Shown here piece by piece: positions 34,770 through 46,700 of a stretch of 64,000 bases of DNA. Below the pieces are notes generated by a model, which saw only the letters and a list, made by a program, of their open reading frames with translations, was not told where the DNA came from and ran no database searches. Origin of the DNA: Saururus chinensis (taxonomy: Eukaryota; Streptophyta; Magnoliopsida; Piperales; Saururaceae). The stretch lies in the NCBI GenBank assembly GCA_035235625.1, contig CP141142.1:11624995-11688994 (forward strand), written 5' to 3'. Each line of letters starts with the position of its first letter. The stretch's first letter is position 1. The translations under genes and the position numbers were made by a program.

Positions 34770-36480
34770 TAACAATTGATAGAATTCTTTTGTATAATCA
34801 TCCACCAATTTTGACCCTTACCATAGGTCTTGCAATCACTAATACATCAGTCAAGTAAAGTTGTAAGGTAGAAAGTCTTGCCTCATGTGCTTATTTAACT
34901 TCTCCCATGCATTTAACTATCTTTGGCTTACCTTGGCCCGCACGAGTAGATTTGATTTGGTGCAACCATGCAGCTATTTCATCTCAAAAGCAAGTTACCA
35001 CCATGAGAACATGCTTATCCTTTGGAATTTCCTTGAAGTCAAGGATGTCTTTTACATTGGTAACCCAATATAATAACTCTTCAAGCTGCATTCCCCCATA
35101 AAATTTAGGGATGTCAATCTTCAAACCATCTTCCCAGTTCCAATTTGCCATATCATCTTGTCTCGAGGTCATGTAAACCTCTAGACTCCTTGGCGCTTGT
35201 AGCGGGAGTCACCCATGTTGTCTGGTGTTAGCCCCTCCACTTTTTGCTTAGACAAGGGGGCGGCTACCCCCTATACATGGCAGTAGACAGCCAAGTAAGC
35301 TTGGGCGACGGACAGCCTGAGCAGCCCCTTGGGCACGGATGGATGTTGGGAGCAGCGTTGGAGCGGTTCCGGACGAGCACTCGCCTTGCGGAGCAGGCTG
35401 AGGTAGAGTCCCTGCGCGGGCAGGACTCCTAGTGGTGTGCTGGGCTCCACAACACCCTAGGGACGGACTCCTAGGAGCGCTAGGACACAAAGAGGCAGCA
35501 CAGCCCGACTCCTAGTACGGGTAGGAGATGATACACAGGTTTCCTTGAATGACACAACTCTAGAAGCTGATGGACGCTGGACTCCTAGTCGAAGTCGGAC
35601 TCCTTCACAGGTTTCCTTATATGGTTTGGGGCGACCCTCACAGGTTTCCTAGGCTGGCTAGGACAACCATAGGCTGGGAAGAGTTGGGACAGGGAGAGAC
35701 ACTGTATTTGCTTGGGCTGGGACTGTATTCCTAGTAGGACTCGGACTCGTATGATGAGTCTATATAAGGGAGAAGGCTGGGGGCGACCTGGGCATGTACA
35801 GAAACCAGAAAACCAGAGAGAAAGAGAGAGGACGAACCAGAGAGAAGGTGCTCCCTCTCTGCCTGCATTTTGGCTGGTCAGCCCTGCCTTTCTCCCTGCC
35901 ATTGTAACCGACGGACTGTGTTTACAAGCATTGGGCGGAGCCCCTTTGCACCAGAGAAGGCTGAGTAGGCTGTGTACTTGTTTTCCCCTGCGCATACGGG
36001 AGGGAAGGACGGAGAGTTGGCTGCTGGCTGCGCGGTGTAGTCAGGCCATCACAGGCTGAGGACGCTAGAGAAAGCTCCACCCCTGTGACATCTGGCATCA
36101 TGGTGAGGTAATTGATCTACCTCCTCATCACCATGTAAGGCAATGTTGGAAAAAAGATTCTCGTCGGGGCCATCAACCTCTGACTCATCATCTTCAACTT
36201 GATCATTAGACTAAGTCAAGTTGGGATTTTGACAAGCAACTATCAAATCAACCATATGAAGAGTGAGCTGCTCAACCTGTCACGACAACCTTGCTACATC
36301 CCAATCATTGATCTCATCAATTCCTGCAACACATCTTCCACGAAGTTAGGGCGGCATGTTGGACATGTGTAGGGCCACTAACTGGTACAGGGCTGAATTG
36401 ATGGTAGGAATGTCATTTGATATATCCGGTCATAGGGGCTCACAACTTTCCTCTCACGAATTTCAATGGCCAAGTCACAG
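34770..36480 (-). pseudogene. Ty3/gypsy gag remnant split by a solo LTR
   Basis: Minus-strand gag pieces lie on both sides of the insertion. Right side (36096-36480): QVEQLTLHMVDLIVACQNPN and acidic ESEVDGPDENLFSNIAL. Left side (34984-35172): GLKIDIPKFYGGMQLEELLY and WVTNVKDILDFKEIPKDKHV, the standard gag core, running into degraded sequence to about 34.78 kb. The protein resembles the gag of Tat/Athila or Tekay-type plants elements with the IDIPEFHG signature. No pol is present. Confidence 0.75.
35226..36090 (+). repeat. 865-bp solo LTR
   Basis: Begins TGTTAGCCCCTCCACTTT and ends CACCCCTGTGACA, with a perfect 5-bp target duplication TCTGG (35221-35225, 36091-36095). It contains TATATAAGGGAG at about 35761, a plausible LTR promoter. 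The same family occurs as a truncated copy inside the MULE at about 11960-12721. The GC-rich sequence yields chance open frames only. Confidence 0.9.
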
Positions 36481-36489
36481 AAAATATTA

Positions 36490-37736
36490 AAAGGAAAACA
36501 AAGGAGAAAGAATTAATCAATTTTTCTTCTTTTTTAAAATATTAGGAAAAATACAAAACTATGACCTTCATGAAAGAACTAAGCTTTTATACAACTCCTA
36601 ATATCATAATTATAAATAAAAGAATCCAATCTCTAACTACTATATAAGTAACTAATCAAAATTAAGGAAAAATAATGAGAAAATCCCTAAATAATCAAGT
36701 TATACGAAATAAGACTCTTAGGAAAGTAAAAGACTTAAAAGAAATAAATTTTAGAATCAAATCCTTATACAACTATAAACTTGGAACTGCATTATTGTAA
36801 AAGCGATCAATTGCTAACCCTCGGCTTCATTTTACACTATGCTGTTTCAAGTGTTGATCGATTGCTAGTCCAATTAATCACCGAAAAGAAAACTCTGATT
36901 TTTCTTTGTGATCCCAATGCTTTGTATACTTCAATGCCAACTGACTTGCATCATATGGTAGTCAAACCCCTTGTGCACTATCATTTAATACTATCATGTA
37001 TTTTTGTCTTAAAAATGTTGTACTTATTCATAGTATGAGTCTTCTACATAATTAAGAGTTTGCATATACAAGGAGAGTAAATAACTTTTAGTTTACTAGA
37101 CATGTACTTTGTAGTGCTTCTACTGTGTGTGTAACAAATTCTAAGCACCATAGGAAGGACAAAGATACCTCTTAAGAATGTAGTGTTAAACTTTATCACA
37201 TCATGAGTTTTCGTTGATTATTTTTTCTTCTTCTTTTCAAATGTTTCCTGGAATTGATTGATATTGGCAGGCCCTTAGTTTATGATTCTATCCTTTTTCA
37301 TTTTGTATTTGTTGTTGGAAAAATTGTTACAATCGACAGCCTCATTCATATTCTATAGAAGAAATAGAAATTCTGCTCTTGGTTGTACACTGAATTGTTC
37401 AAATGTTTATAATCTGAAATGCCAAACAACTTAAAAACACTATCTGTGCACTTATTTATACATAATTTTACATCGGTGATTTGTTCAAACCTACTGGTTT
37501 TGCCGTGCATGTCCATCTTCTTTTAGAGTATTCCAGCATACTGTAAGCGACCCATCCCTGAAATCATAGTTTTAACCTTTTGCCATAGACGTTAACAAAT
37601 CTTATCGTTTATAGCTTCGATATCTTCAATTCAACTGAAGTCTTCTGCAACTTTCATGACAACAACAGAGTTAATGTTAATTTCCATGCTAACTTCTAAA
37701 AACTTTTTATGAGGTGCATCTAAGTCAAAGAGAACA
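36490..37736. other. 3' flank of MADS gene, with copia LTR scrap
   Basis: AT-rich sequence without a gene. Around 36790-36900 a short piece (CCTCGGCTTCATTTTACAC, then GTGTTGATCGATTGCTAG) matches the copia LTR at the left end of the window, so it is an LTR fragment. The remainder would hold the 3' untranslated region of the minus-strand MADS gene. Confidence 0.4.
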
Positions 37737-40700
37737 TTACCCTAGTTTCATAGCTCTTGTTGGTGTTTCACAATTTTGCTGCTGTGGTTGACATAGCTGG
37801 AGATGAACAGGTGTGTTCTCTGTGTTGAGGAAATCATTTGGTAGTAGTAGGTTTCTATTGATTCCACTTGACTCTCTTGTTCCATATACCTGGAATTGAA
37901 TAATGTTTGCATGCTTATGGATGTCATAGTTGTCATTTCTTTGCATAGTACGTACTAAAGCATTTCAATAGGTGAAGCCTTTTAAAAGATACCTTCGTAT
38001 AGAGTTCCATGTTCTCCTGTCGAGTGAGGTTTAACTCCTTGTTCAATTCCATACTTTCAAGGTGAAAGAGATTCCCCTGCAACAAAAGATGAAAATTATG
38101 TTCAAAATATTCATCACAAATAAGCTAGATGCTTACGGATAACAATATGTTAAATTAGTAATAAAGCCAGGTATGCTATATGTGTCATTTGAAGTTGAAA
38201 ACATGGACGTAATAGACATTGGTATTTAGAAGACCTTTCTATTCAGTTCTTGGATTTCATCAATGAACAGCTGGTCCTGCAAATATGAAGTGATACTTAG
38301 TGGTTATACCATCGTTTCAGCAGTTAAAACAAAAAAGTGAGTATACAACATCATGAAGGCTGTTTGCTGACCTTCTTCATTCGTATGACTCGCACACTCG
38401 TTTCCAGCTGGTTCTCTAGATTTTGCAGATCCTTGACGCTCAGACCCGAGAGCTCCTCTCCCATTAATTGCCTGTGTTAATTAGAACTTATGTTTCATCA
38501 TCTATGCCGAGTGGATAGTCATAATTGTCATTGCAGATTAACTTGAATTAGTGGCTTGCCATCATTGTAGTCTCTACATCTATTACATTTCATCAGATGT
38601 TCAGGTATTTTATTGTTTTAACAGAATTCAAGAGGTCATGGATGATGCTTACAAAGGAAAAATTAAGTCTTTTCTTGAATTTTGAAGGCAACAAAGAAAT
38701 ATATACAATGGTTCTATCTTTCCGGAAGATTCAAATTTTTTTTATCAGTAATAAAAAATAGTATTAACTCCAAAAAATTCATATCAGATAATACACAGCC
38801 TCCCACAAACCCCGAGCTAGACCCTGAAAGCAAGAACAAAGACCCCCTTCACCCCCTACTATATTAAAGAGATAGAAACCCAAAGGGGTGGAATGTGGAA
38901 TACATTAGAACTTGTTCCATCAGCGATTATCCTTTTTATTTCTTTTTTTTTCAGGTCTTATTCGAAAGCTTATCAATGAAATTGCTAAGAGTGACATTAA
39001 AATCTTCCTCAAGATTTGTATCTTATTCATCCCATGAGTAATTGACTTATGTACATATGACAACAAACTAAATGAATAGTTGAGTGCTTTGTGTTAGCTT
39101 TGAATAAATTCTCCACCAAATTAAAATAATTGTTCCTCGGAGAGAAGCATGGTGATCTCCCTGGTTCTGGCTGTAATAAGTTTCTCCCCACCTTGAGGAG
39201 GACAAGGCCATGTTTGGTTCACTTATAGAGTAGAAGGTTGGCCCAGATCCTGATATTTTTGTACATTTGAAAGTATTATGATGAGAAATCTTACTAGATT
39301 GATTATGATCGAATCAAGCAAATTGCTATGTCCTTAAAATAGGATTCGCCCTAGTTAACGGTGCTTAGGATACTCTATGATGTCTGCCTTCCAGGACAAG
39401 ACGATCAACTACGTATTGTAGAAGCACTTTCAACACAAAACATGCAACGAACCATGGTATGGAATGCTCTCATAGAAAGTATGAAAACGGAAATCCAGAA
39501 ATAGATTTTTGCAAAAATCGTGCGTCCATCCGTTAACATTCTTTAGTAAAATCAAATTGGACCTGTTTTGGTTAATAAAAACCAAACCAAATAAAGTTGG
39601 GTTAAGAGAAAACTAAATAAATAAATTTATCAAAAAAATAATTATATTGTCGACCCAACCTGGCCCGGCTGACCGCGCGTGTGAATTGAGCCGGTCGGAC
39701 GGCAGGCGCATGTAGGTTAGCCCACCTAGGTGCATGAGTTCAACATATCACTCCTCCACAAAAGTGGGTTGGCCCAGGGGTCTAACTTAAAAGGTCAAAA
39801 CTTGTGCCTTATATACCAATACAATCACTTTCTTCTAGGCGATGTGAGACTATTTACTTTTTTAACTAATTCACATGTGTGATTCTTTTTCAATACAAAG
39901 TGGGCTTGGGCTCTTTATCATATGTGCTTGACCCACATTAACAATATGGACTTGACTCACATAAATATTATAGACTTAAACCCATATAAATATTATACCC
40001 ACCTTAATGATATAGGCTTAACCCATTAAATATAATGCTCACTTCTAACATGTCCTTGACACCTTTTTACTCTTGGGTTGGGGAACTTGGTCTCGGATCT
40101 CCTCTCTGTGCACTCCCACCACATGCGCATTTTTCCCGTGTGGTTGGTATTGATTGGGCACTCCCACCACAATGTGTGGGAGTGCGTAAAATATCTCTCA
40201 TTGGCGGTGGCTGGGATAACAACCCAAAAAGGATGGTTTTGATTGACGTTGGGGATGTATGTTTGTGTGAAGAGGTTTATCTATAACGTGACAGTAATTA
40301 AGGCATACATAGTAAGAACTTTTGCCTCAACACATTTTTGAAGCAAGGACTTTTTCTTGCTCTGATACAGTTAACGTTTTTCTCCCAAAAAAAATCAAAC
40401 TATTTTGGGAAGCAGGACTACTTATATTAATATAGTTTGCTTGGTTTATCTTTTTGTATCCACCATGCAAGTATATGTCAATTGTCCACTACTTGCATAT
40501 GTGTCTGCTCCATTTGTTGCATAATCATCTAAGCGCATATTTGGCAAGCTATTTGAAAAGAAAATAAATTTTTTTCATAATTGTAAAATTTCACATCATA
40601 GAGAAATTTTCTTTCTACTCTAACCCTATTCATGAGGAGGGTTGGAAACGATAGTTGTTCATTCTTTCTTTTTTAAATGGCTTGCCAAACGTATCCTAAG

Positions 40701-43700
40701 TAAAAATAAAATTTTCTTTTGGAAATCTCCCTCCTTCTAAATTTAGTTCATATTTGCTTCCTAATCCAGACAAGTATCACAGAGGGAGTATTTATTTTTG
40801 GCTAGTCCATTATTCACTTAGTAGAGTAAAGAAGATATTATTTATTTTTTTAAACAAAAATATATGTTTCTTCAAGTACTGATTAGTGCCTGTACCGATG
40901 AGTTTCTTGTAGCTGTTGCAATTGTTGGCTCAGCCTTTCTGTTTCCCTTTGCCAAAACTGAGAAAAGATAGTCCAAGGTCATGCCTGGCATAATATAAAG
41001 CTTAACTTTACATGATCAGCATGGTGTAACAATGTAGATCAGTTGAAAGTTATTCAAGGATAAGAACTACTTTGCTTCAAACACATATATCACGATAAAG
41101 AAGCTTTATTTGTTTCATTTTGGGTCTTTTCATGGGCTTTTTCATAAGCCATTCTGGTCTCTTTGATGCTCTGACTCATGCAAGTAGAATGTGTCGAAAA
41201 AATGTGAGAAGTTGTAGTCTAGCAATTTGAGTCAAGATGTCCATATAAATTACATTCATCAATGTAAGCTGATGGATGTTAGGCATGTAAAAACTGTGCT
41301 GGTTTTTTTTTTAATGCAAAAGAATTTTTTTAAGAGCTAGAAAACGAAGTTAAACTTGAAAAGAGGCAGGATGCAGCTTTAAACTTGTCAAAGTGGCCGG
41401 ATGTTTGCACATTCACAGGGAGGAAATCGAGAAATTGACATGCAAAATCCACAAAATTCAATAAAAAAGAATTAAGATGTTAAAATGAAGATAAAAGAAT
41501 TGAAATTCACAATCTAATGGAGCAGACTAATTTAGGGAGAGGTGCATCTAATTATTACTCTTTAGATATATGGAGTTTACTTGTCCAAAATTAGCAAAAT
41601 TTAATCAAAGAGCTCTACAATATTTATTTTTGCTTGTTTGATTTTTAATTTAAGTTCTATAGAACAGAATGAGATGCAACAAATTATGAATATTTTTTAG
41701 CATTAAAATTTATGTTTTTTTTTGGATTTTTTAAAAATTGCTCAAAAGCAATTGATTGCCCGCAAAACAGTTCATGCCCAAACGCTTGTTTTAAAAATGA
41801 TCAAAACCTCATTCCACCGTTCGTTTTCAAACTCACTGATAGGCAAGGGTGGTGTAGAAGAAGAAGATTTTGCTTGACTTGGAGGGATTTCTCATGGATT
41901 TTGCATATCAATTTCTCAATTTCCTCAGGTGACTGACCTAGCTTTATAGTTTCAACATAATTAAGCTTGTGAATCATTGATAGAATGAATGATATCTGGC
42001 ACCGAGTCGACCCACTTCTTAAGTGACATGTACCACATAGTTAAAGATTGACTTCTGAAAAAAAGTTGCAGCATTTTGCTAAGATGAAAGGGTTTGTCAC
42101 TTACCCTGTAGTTACTTTTCAGGGATTGACATGGTGCCCAAAAAATCAGTCATAAAATGGTTATTTCAGAGAGACTGGTTTTTTGTATGTAGCTTGGAGA
42201 AGAATATTGATAACGATTGCATATACTCGACAAGAGATGAAGGTGAGATTTATCTATGGAGAGTAATAAAGAGAATGAATCAATGGGATTGGGAACAATT
42301 GTTGGTTCACCTTGTCTCCCAATACAGATAAATTACCAGATGTAGTTTTATAAACTATGAGAACACCAACAATGGGTGCATCATATAACCATATATCGTG
42401 AAGCTCATTCTATTTCAAGATATGGTATGGACCATTCTTCTTAATAGGAATTGTGACATGTTTATTACTTATTGTCTTTTTGAAGGAGCTGGTGTTAGTT
42501 GGAATGATGAAGCTAGCTGAGAACTTTCAGATATCATCCATGATTTGCCTCTGTGTTTTGTGGATAGGATTCAAATAGACCGAGGATGATTAGTTAATAA
42601 AGATGGGAAAGAAGCATCTTCACGAACTAAAAAATAAATCAATAAAGCGAGCATTGAGAGCTTCATAAAGGACTGAAGAGTGCAAATGCACACTCATCTA
42701 TTCTTCATTAACGCTTTGTCTGGGTACACGCGATCTTGGGTATTTTATAGAAACATTTGTTTGTTTGTTTAAATAGGAACTATCTGATGAGCTGATAATT
42801 ATGACTTTTTTTTGTTTGATTACTGTATAGTTGTCCAGGTGCTTATGACCTGACTAGAAGGGGTAGGGGAGGTACCGAGAAATTATTGGGTGCCCCATAG
42901 ACGTGATGCAAAACACTGATCACTAGAGATCTATGTTAAAAATGTCGATGATGTTTATTGTGCATGCATTGAATGGTGTTATGTACCACCTATTCATACC
43001 CTCATGGACACATAATAATTTCCTGTAGGTACCAGCCTCTTTGAGCAATGCATTGATTGGTGTTATGTACCACCTATTCATATCCTCATGGACACATAAT
43101 TTCTTGTAGGTACTGATGCAGCGTATCAGATGAAACTAAAATTTGTAGAACTTTTTTGGATTTCACTATTCAAACAAAATACAACAGTGAACAGAGAATT
43201 CAACCTCCCTTCAAATTCAGAGTTCTAGCTCAAAACAGAGCTCAGGGTTTTACCCAAATTGAACAACAAGTTCGAAATTACAACAATGAACTAACTTGTA
43301 ATTACATCCCAAAGTTCTATTTATACTAATAGACAAGCTTCGTGTTATTTTCATGATGGAAATTGGATTTAAAAATAACTTTATTTACTAGTTCCATTCA
43401 CTATGCAAGGATTCGGATGAGGAAGATGATTAACGACTTTAACGGTAAGGTTAATTAACCCGTAAAGTCAGTTTTGCCCATTTTTGTACTTCAGATTTAC
43501 ATGATCCACCAACATACAGACGTTCAGCCCATTAGTGAATACCGACATTACCCTTGCGTATATTAAGTCTGATGAACATGTTTGATCAAATGTCTGAACC
43601 AACACTAAACTCAAATCATCGCCGGACTATAATCTCCTACATCATACTCTCCTTCCCATCAAAAGCTCGACCTCAAGCTAGAAATCAAGAGTCGAAATTC

Positions 43701-46700
43701 AACACATCATTTGCATGATCAATCACCTCGTTGGTGGAGGTTCTTCAAACCACAGGAAAATGGATAAAAGTATTATCAGCTGCTGCTCATTGTAGACCAA
43801 ATCCAAATCCTTCAAACAGAACCCAAAGAGTTATTCGATTGATAAAGCAGGAATGCAATAGTTTCCATTATGTAATCTGGCATAAAAAATAGTCATGTAG
43901 GCAGCTTCAAACAAAACCCAGTAATGTCTAAAAGAACTTCACATATTATCCAAAAGGAAAGTAATAATGTGAACTGTGATGAAAGAAAGTTCTGTGACAG
44001 CTCTTTTTATCCAATGATCTTCTGAATGAATTTCCAGGATATGCAGAGTTGTAATATATTGAAATCTCATTTCTACTTGTATAAGGACTACAACAATTTC
44101 AGTTTGCAGAAGAACATATTTATTAATCCAAGTCTTCAAACCTGTCTATATCAATGTAATTTGATACCCTTTACAAATCACCATAAAAATGTTACTGTTA
44201 TGTATTAAAATATGAGGATTCCACTTAAATTTCTGGATTTCCAATTTCTTCACAGAAATTATAATGACTACAAATATCAAATTTCCAAATTGATACAGCC
44301 ACTCAAAGTGGAAATAAATTTTCAGAGTAGGCACAGTTCTAATATTATGTAATGTCTGAAAAGAAGAATTCTGGATCCACCAATTCATGAGCATGAATCC
44401 TGACATGTTCTGTCTTTTTATAATCACTAAAACACAACATAATTGGAGCTTCACTATTTCTGTTTGCATAAAGATTGTAGCAGATTCAATTTGCATAAAG
44501 GTGCAATTATGAAACCGAATATTGAGATTTAACTGTACCAACGTTAATTGTTGTCATTTACAAATCTTATCAAACAATTTATTGTCTGGAAGTAACACTT
44601 GAAGTGTCTACTTGCTCATTTGTATTTTTAACTCCTTCAAATAAATTGAATTAGCTGTCTTCGATCCTAAATTCTACCCAAAGATTTTCAAAATAACTTT
44701 CATACTTCTCTCGGCCAATTTGGAATTTGTTAGCATATATTGAACTAAACAGCTACTAGAGTTAATCCTGGTTTTAGCTAAATGCATCTCTGGCCCAACT
44801 GATGAAGATATAATATTTTTCACAAGCACTATGCATTTCTTCTGTCCTTTCAAAACTTTCACATCTACCATTCCAAGTTTACTTTGTAAGGCAGAGAGTT
44901 CCTGTGCAAACTGGATTTCCTTCAACTCAGTTGCCTCCATAGTATTAATTACCATATGTTCTCTTAGAGAATTTGATGGAAAATACTCAATGAGCATGCT
45001 TTTATCTTCATACTCCACAAATTTTGAAACCAAATTAACTGCTACATGTTTCTTTATCTTCCAATGTTCAAATGTCAACTCAACTTGCACATCCAACTCA
45101 AGAACTATGTTACTGTCAAAAACTAAACAACATGCCTTTAACTTTGAAATAGTAACATATATTCCATCAACAATTCGAGATATCAAATATATTTCTATCT
45201 CTTTCACTCCCTAATGAATTAACAAATTTTGAATCTCTTTGGCATATTGTCTAACACCTTGAATGCATTGGTTGCAATTCAGAATTGACTATATTAAAGA
45301 ATTTGATGAGACATGTTTTCCATGTAGTAAAACTTGCATGATGTACCAAATGGAATTAAACTTCTTACTGTCATTCATTTGATTGACTTGATTATAATCA
45401 CACCAAGCTACAAATATTTCATTCCTCCAACAAACATCTAAATTTTCTTGCCTATTTTCTTCAAACAAATGGTAGTTACAATTCATTTCTTTGAACACTT
45501 CCATCCAGGGTGGTTTTGGTGATATGTATAACATAACTTTCCAAGGCATAATCCAAGGCTCATCAAATTTAAAATTGAGATGTAACTACTTTGTGGAAAC
45601 ATAGGCATAACAGGATATCATTTCTTTTGATAATCATTATAATCATAATAGAACAATGAATCAAAATTTTCTACTTCATTTCTTATAGTTTTGTTAATGG
45701 CAATACTGATAGCAAATGACAGATTTTCTTCTTTCGAATTTTCTTGTTTGAATGACAATTAAATAGCAACTTCACTCTTATCTCAAAACAAGTGTCAGTT
45801 GGGGAATATTCATTTGTTTTATCTTCAATTTTCTGTTGTGTCACTTCTTCCTCAATTTCTCTTTCTAAATTTGAATCCGTAAGATGTAAAGAAATTCGTA
45901 AACCTTCTATTTCTAACACAGCTTCTAAATTATTGAACTTTAATGAAGAATTCAATGTCTCAACTTGGACAGACCTGTAACTCTCTATTTTTTTATAGTT
46001 TCAGTCTCTTGCAGTACATCCTGAGTAGTTAATCTATGAAACTCTTCCTCATACTCAGAAACAGTATTAAAATTTTGTTGACAACTTTGATAATGTTTAG
46101 AAATTGACTGTTCATAATCAACAAGCAGAAATTTACTTTTCAGTAGTTTCTTCATACGTGACCAAGACTGAATTGGATGCTTACCATTGCTAATTCTACC
46201 TTGCTGAATTCGAGTCCACCATTTTGATGCCCTTCCTTTCAATTTACAAGCCACGATCTTACATTTCATATCATCCAAAACCTCCATATAGTAGAAATAA
46301 TGTTCTACTTCATCTAACCAGTCTAGGAATTGTTCAGCAAGCATTTGTCCATTAAACACTACTATTTCAACCTTAAATTTGAATCAAGGTAAGAAATTAG
46401 TCGCACCTTGATGCATAATTGGATTTGAGTTTCAAGTTCATTCTCATCATTGGAATATAGATCATATCCTTGCTGCAGTTTTGAAGCTCTTTGAAATTGA
46501 AATTGAGGTTGTTCCGCAATTCTCGAGTTGGATCTACTCAATCTCCATTCAATCGACGTAGGCTTGCAGAGATTTTCTACATCTAGATCTGCATCTACTG
46601 CTGAAACTGCGTTTGCATCTGCATCATCTGCTGAATCAAGGTAGTTTGATCCATACCCTCTTTAGCTCGATCATGGTTAGACATCGAAGACTAACCTCAA

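Noticed and set aside
35244-36059. Open frames in both strands of the 35.2-36.1 kb region as genes
   Set aside because: They fall inside a solo LTR with a perfect target duplication; there is no domain and the frames shift between the two family copies.
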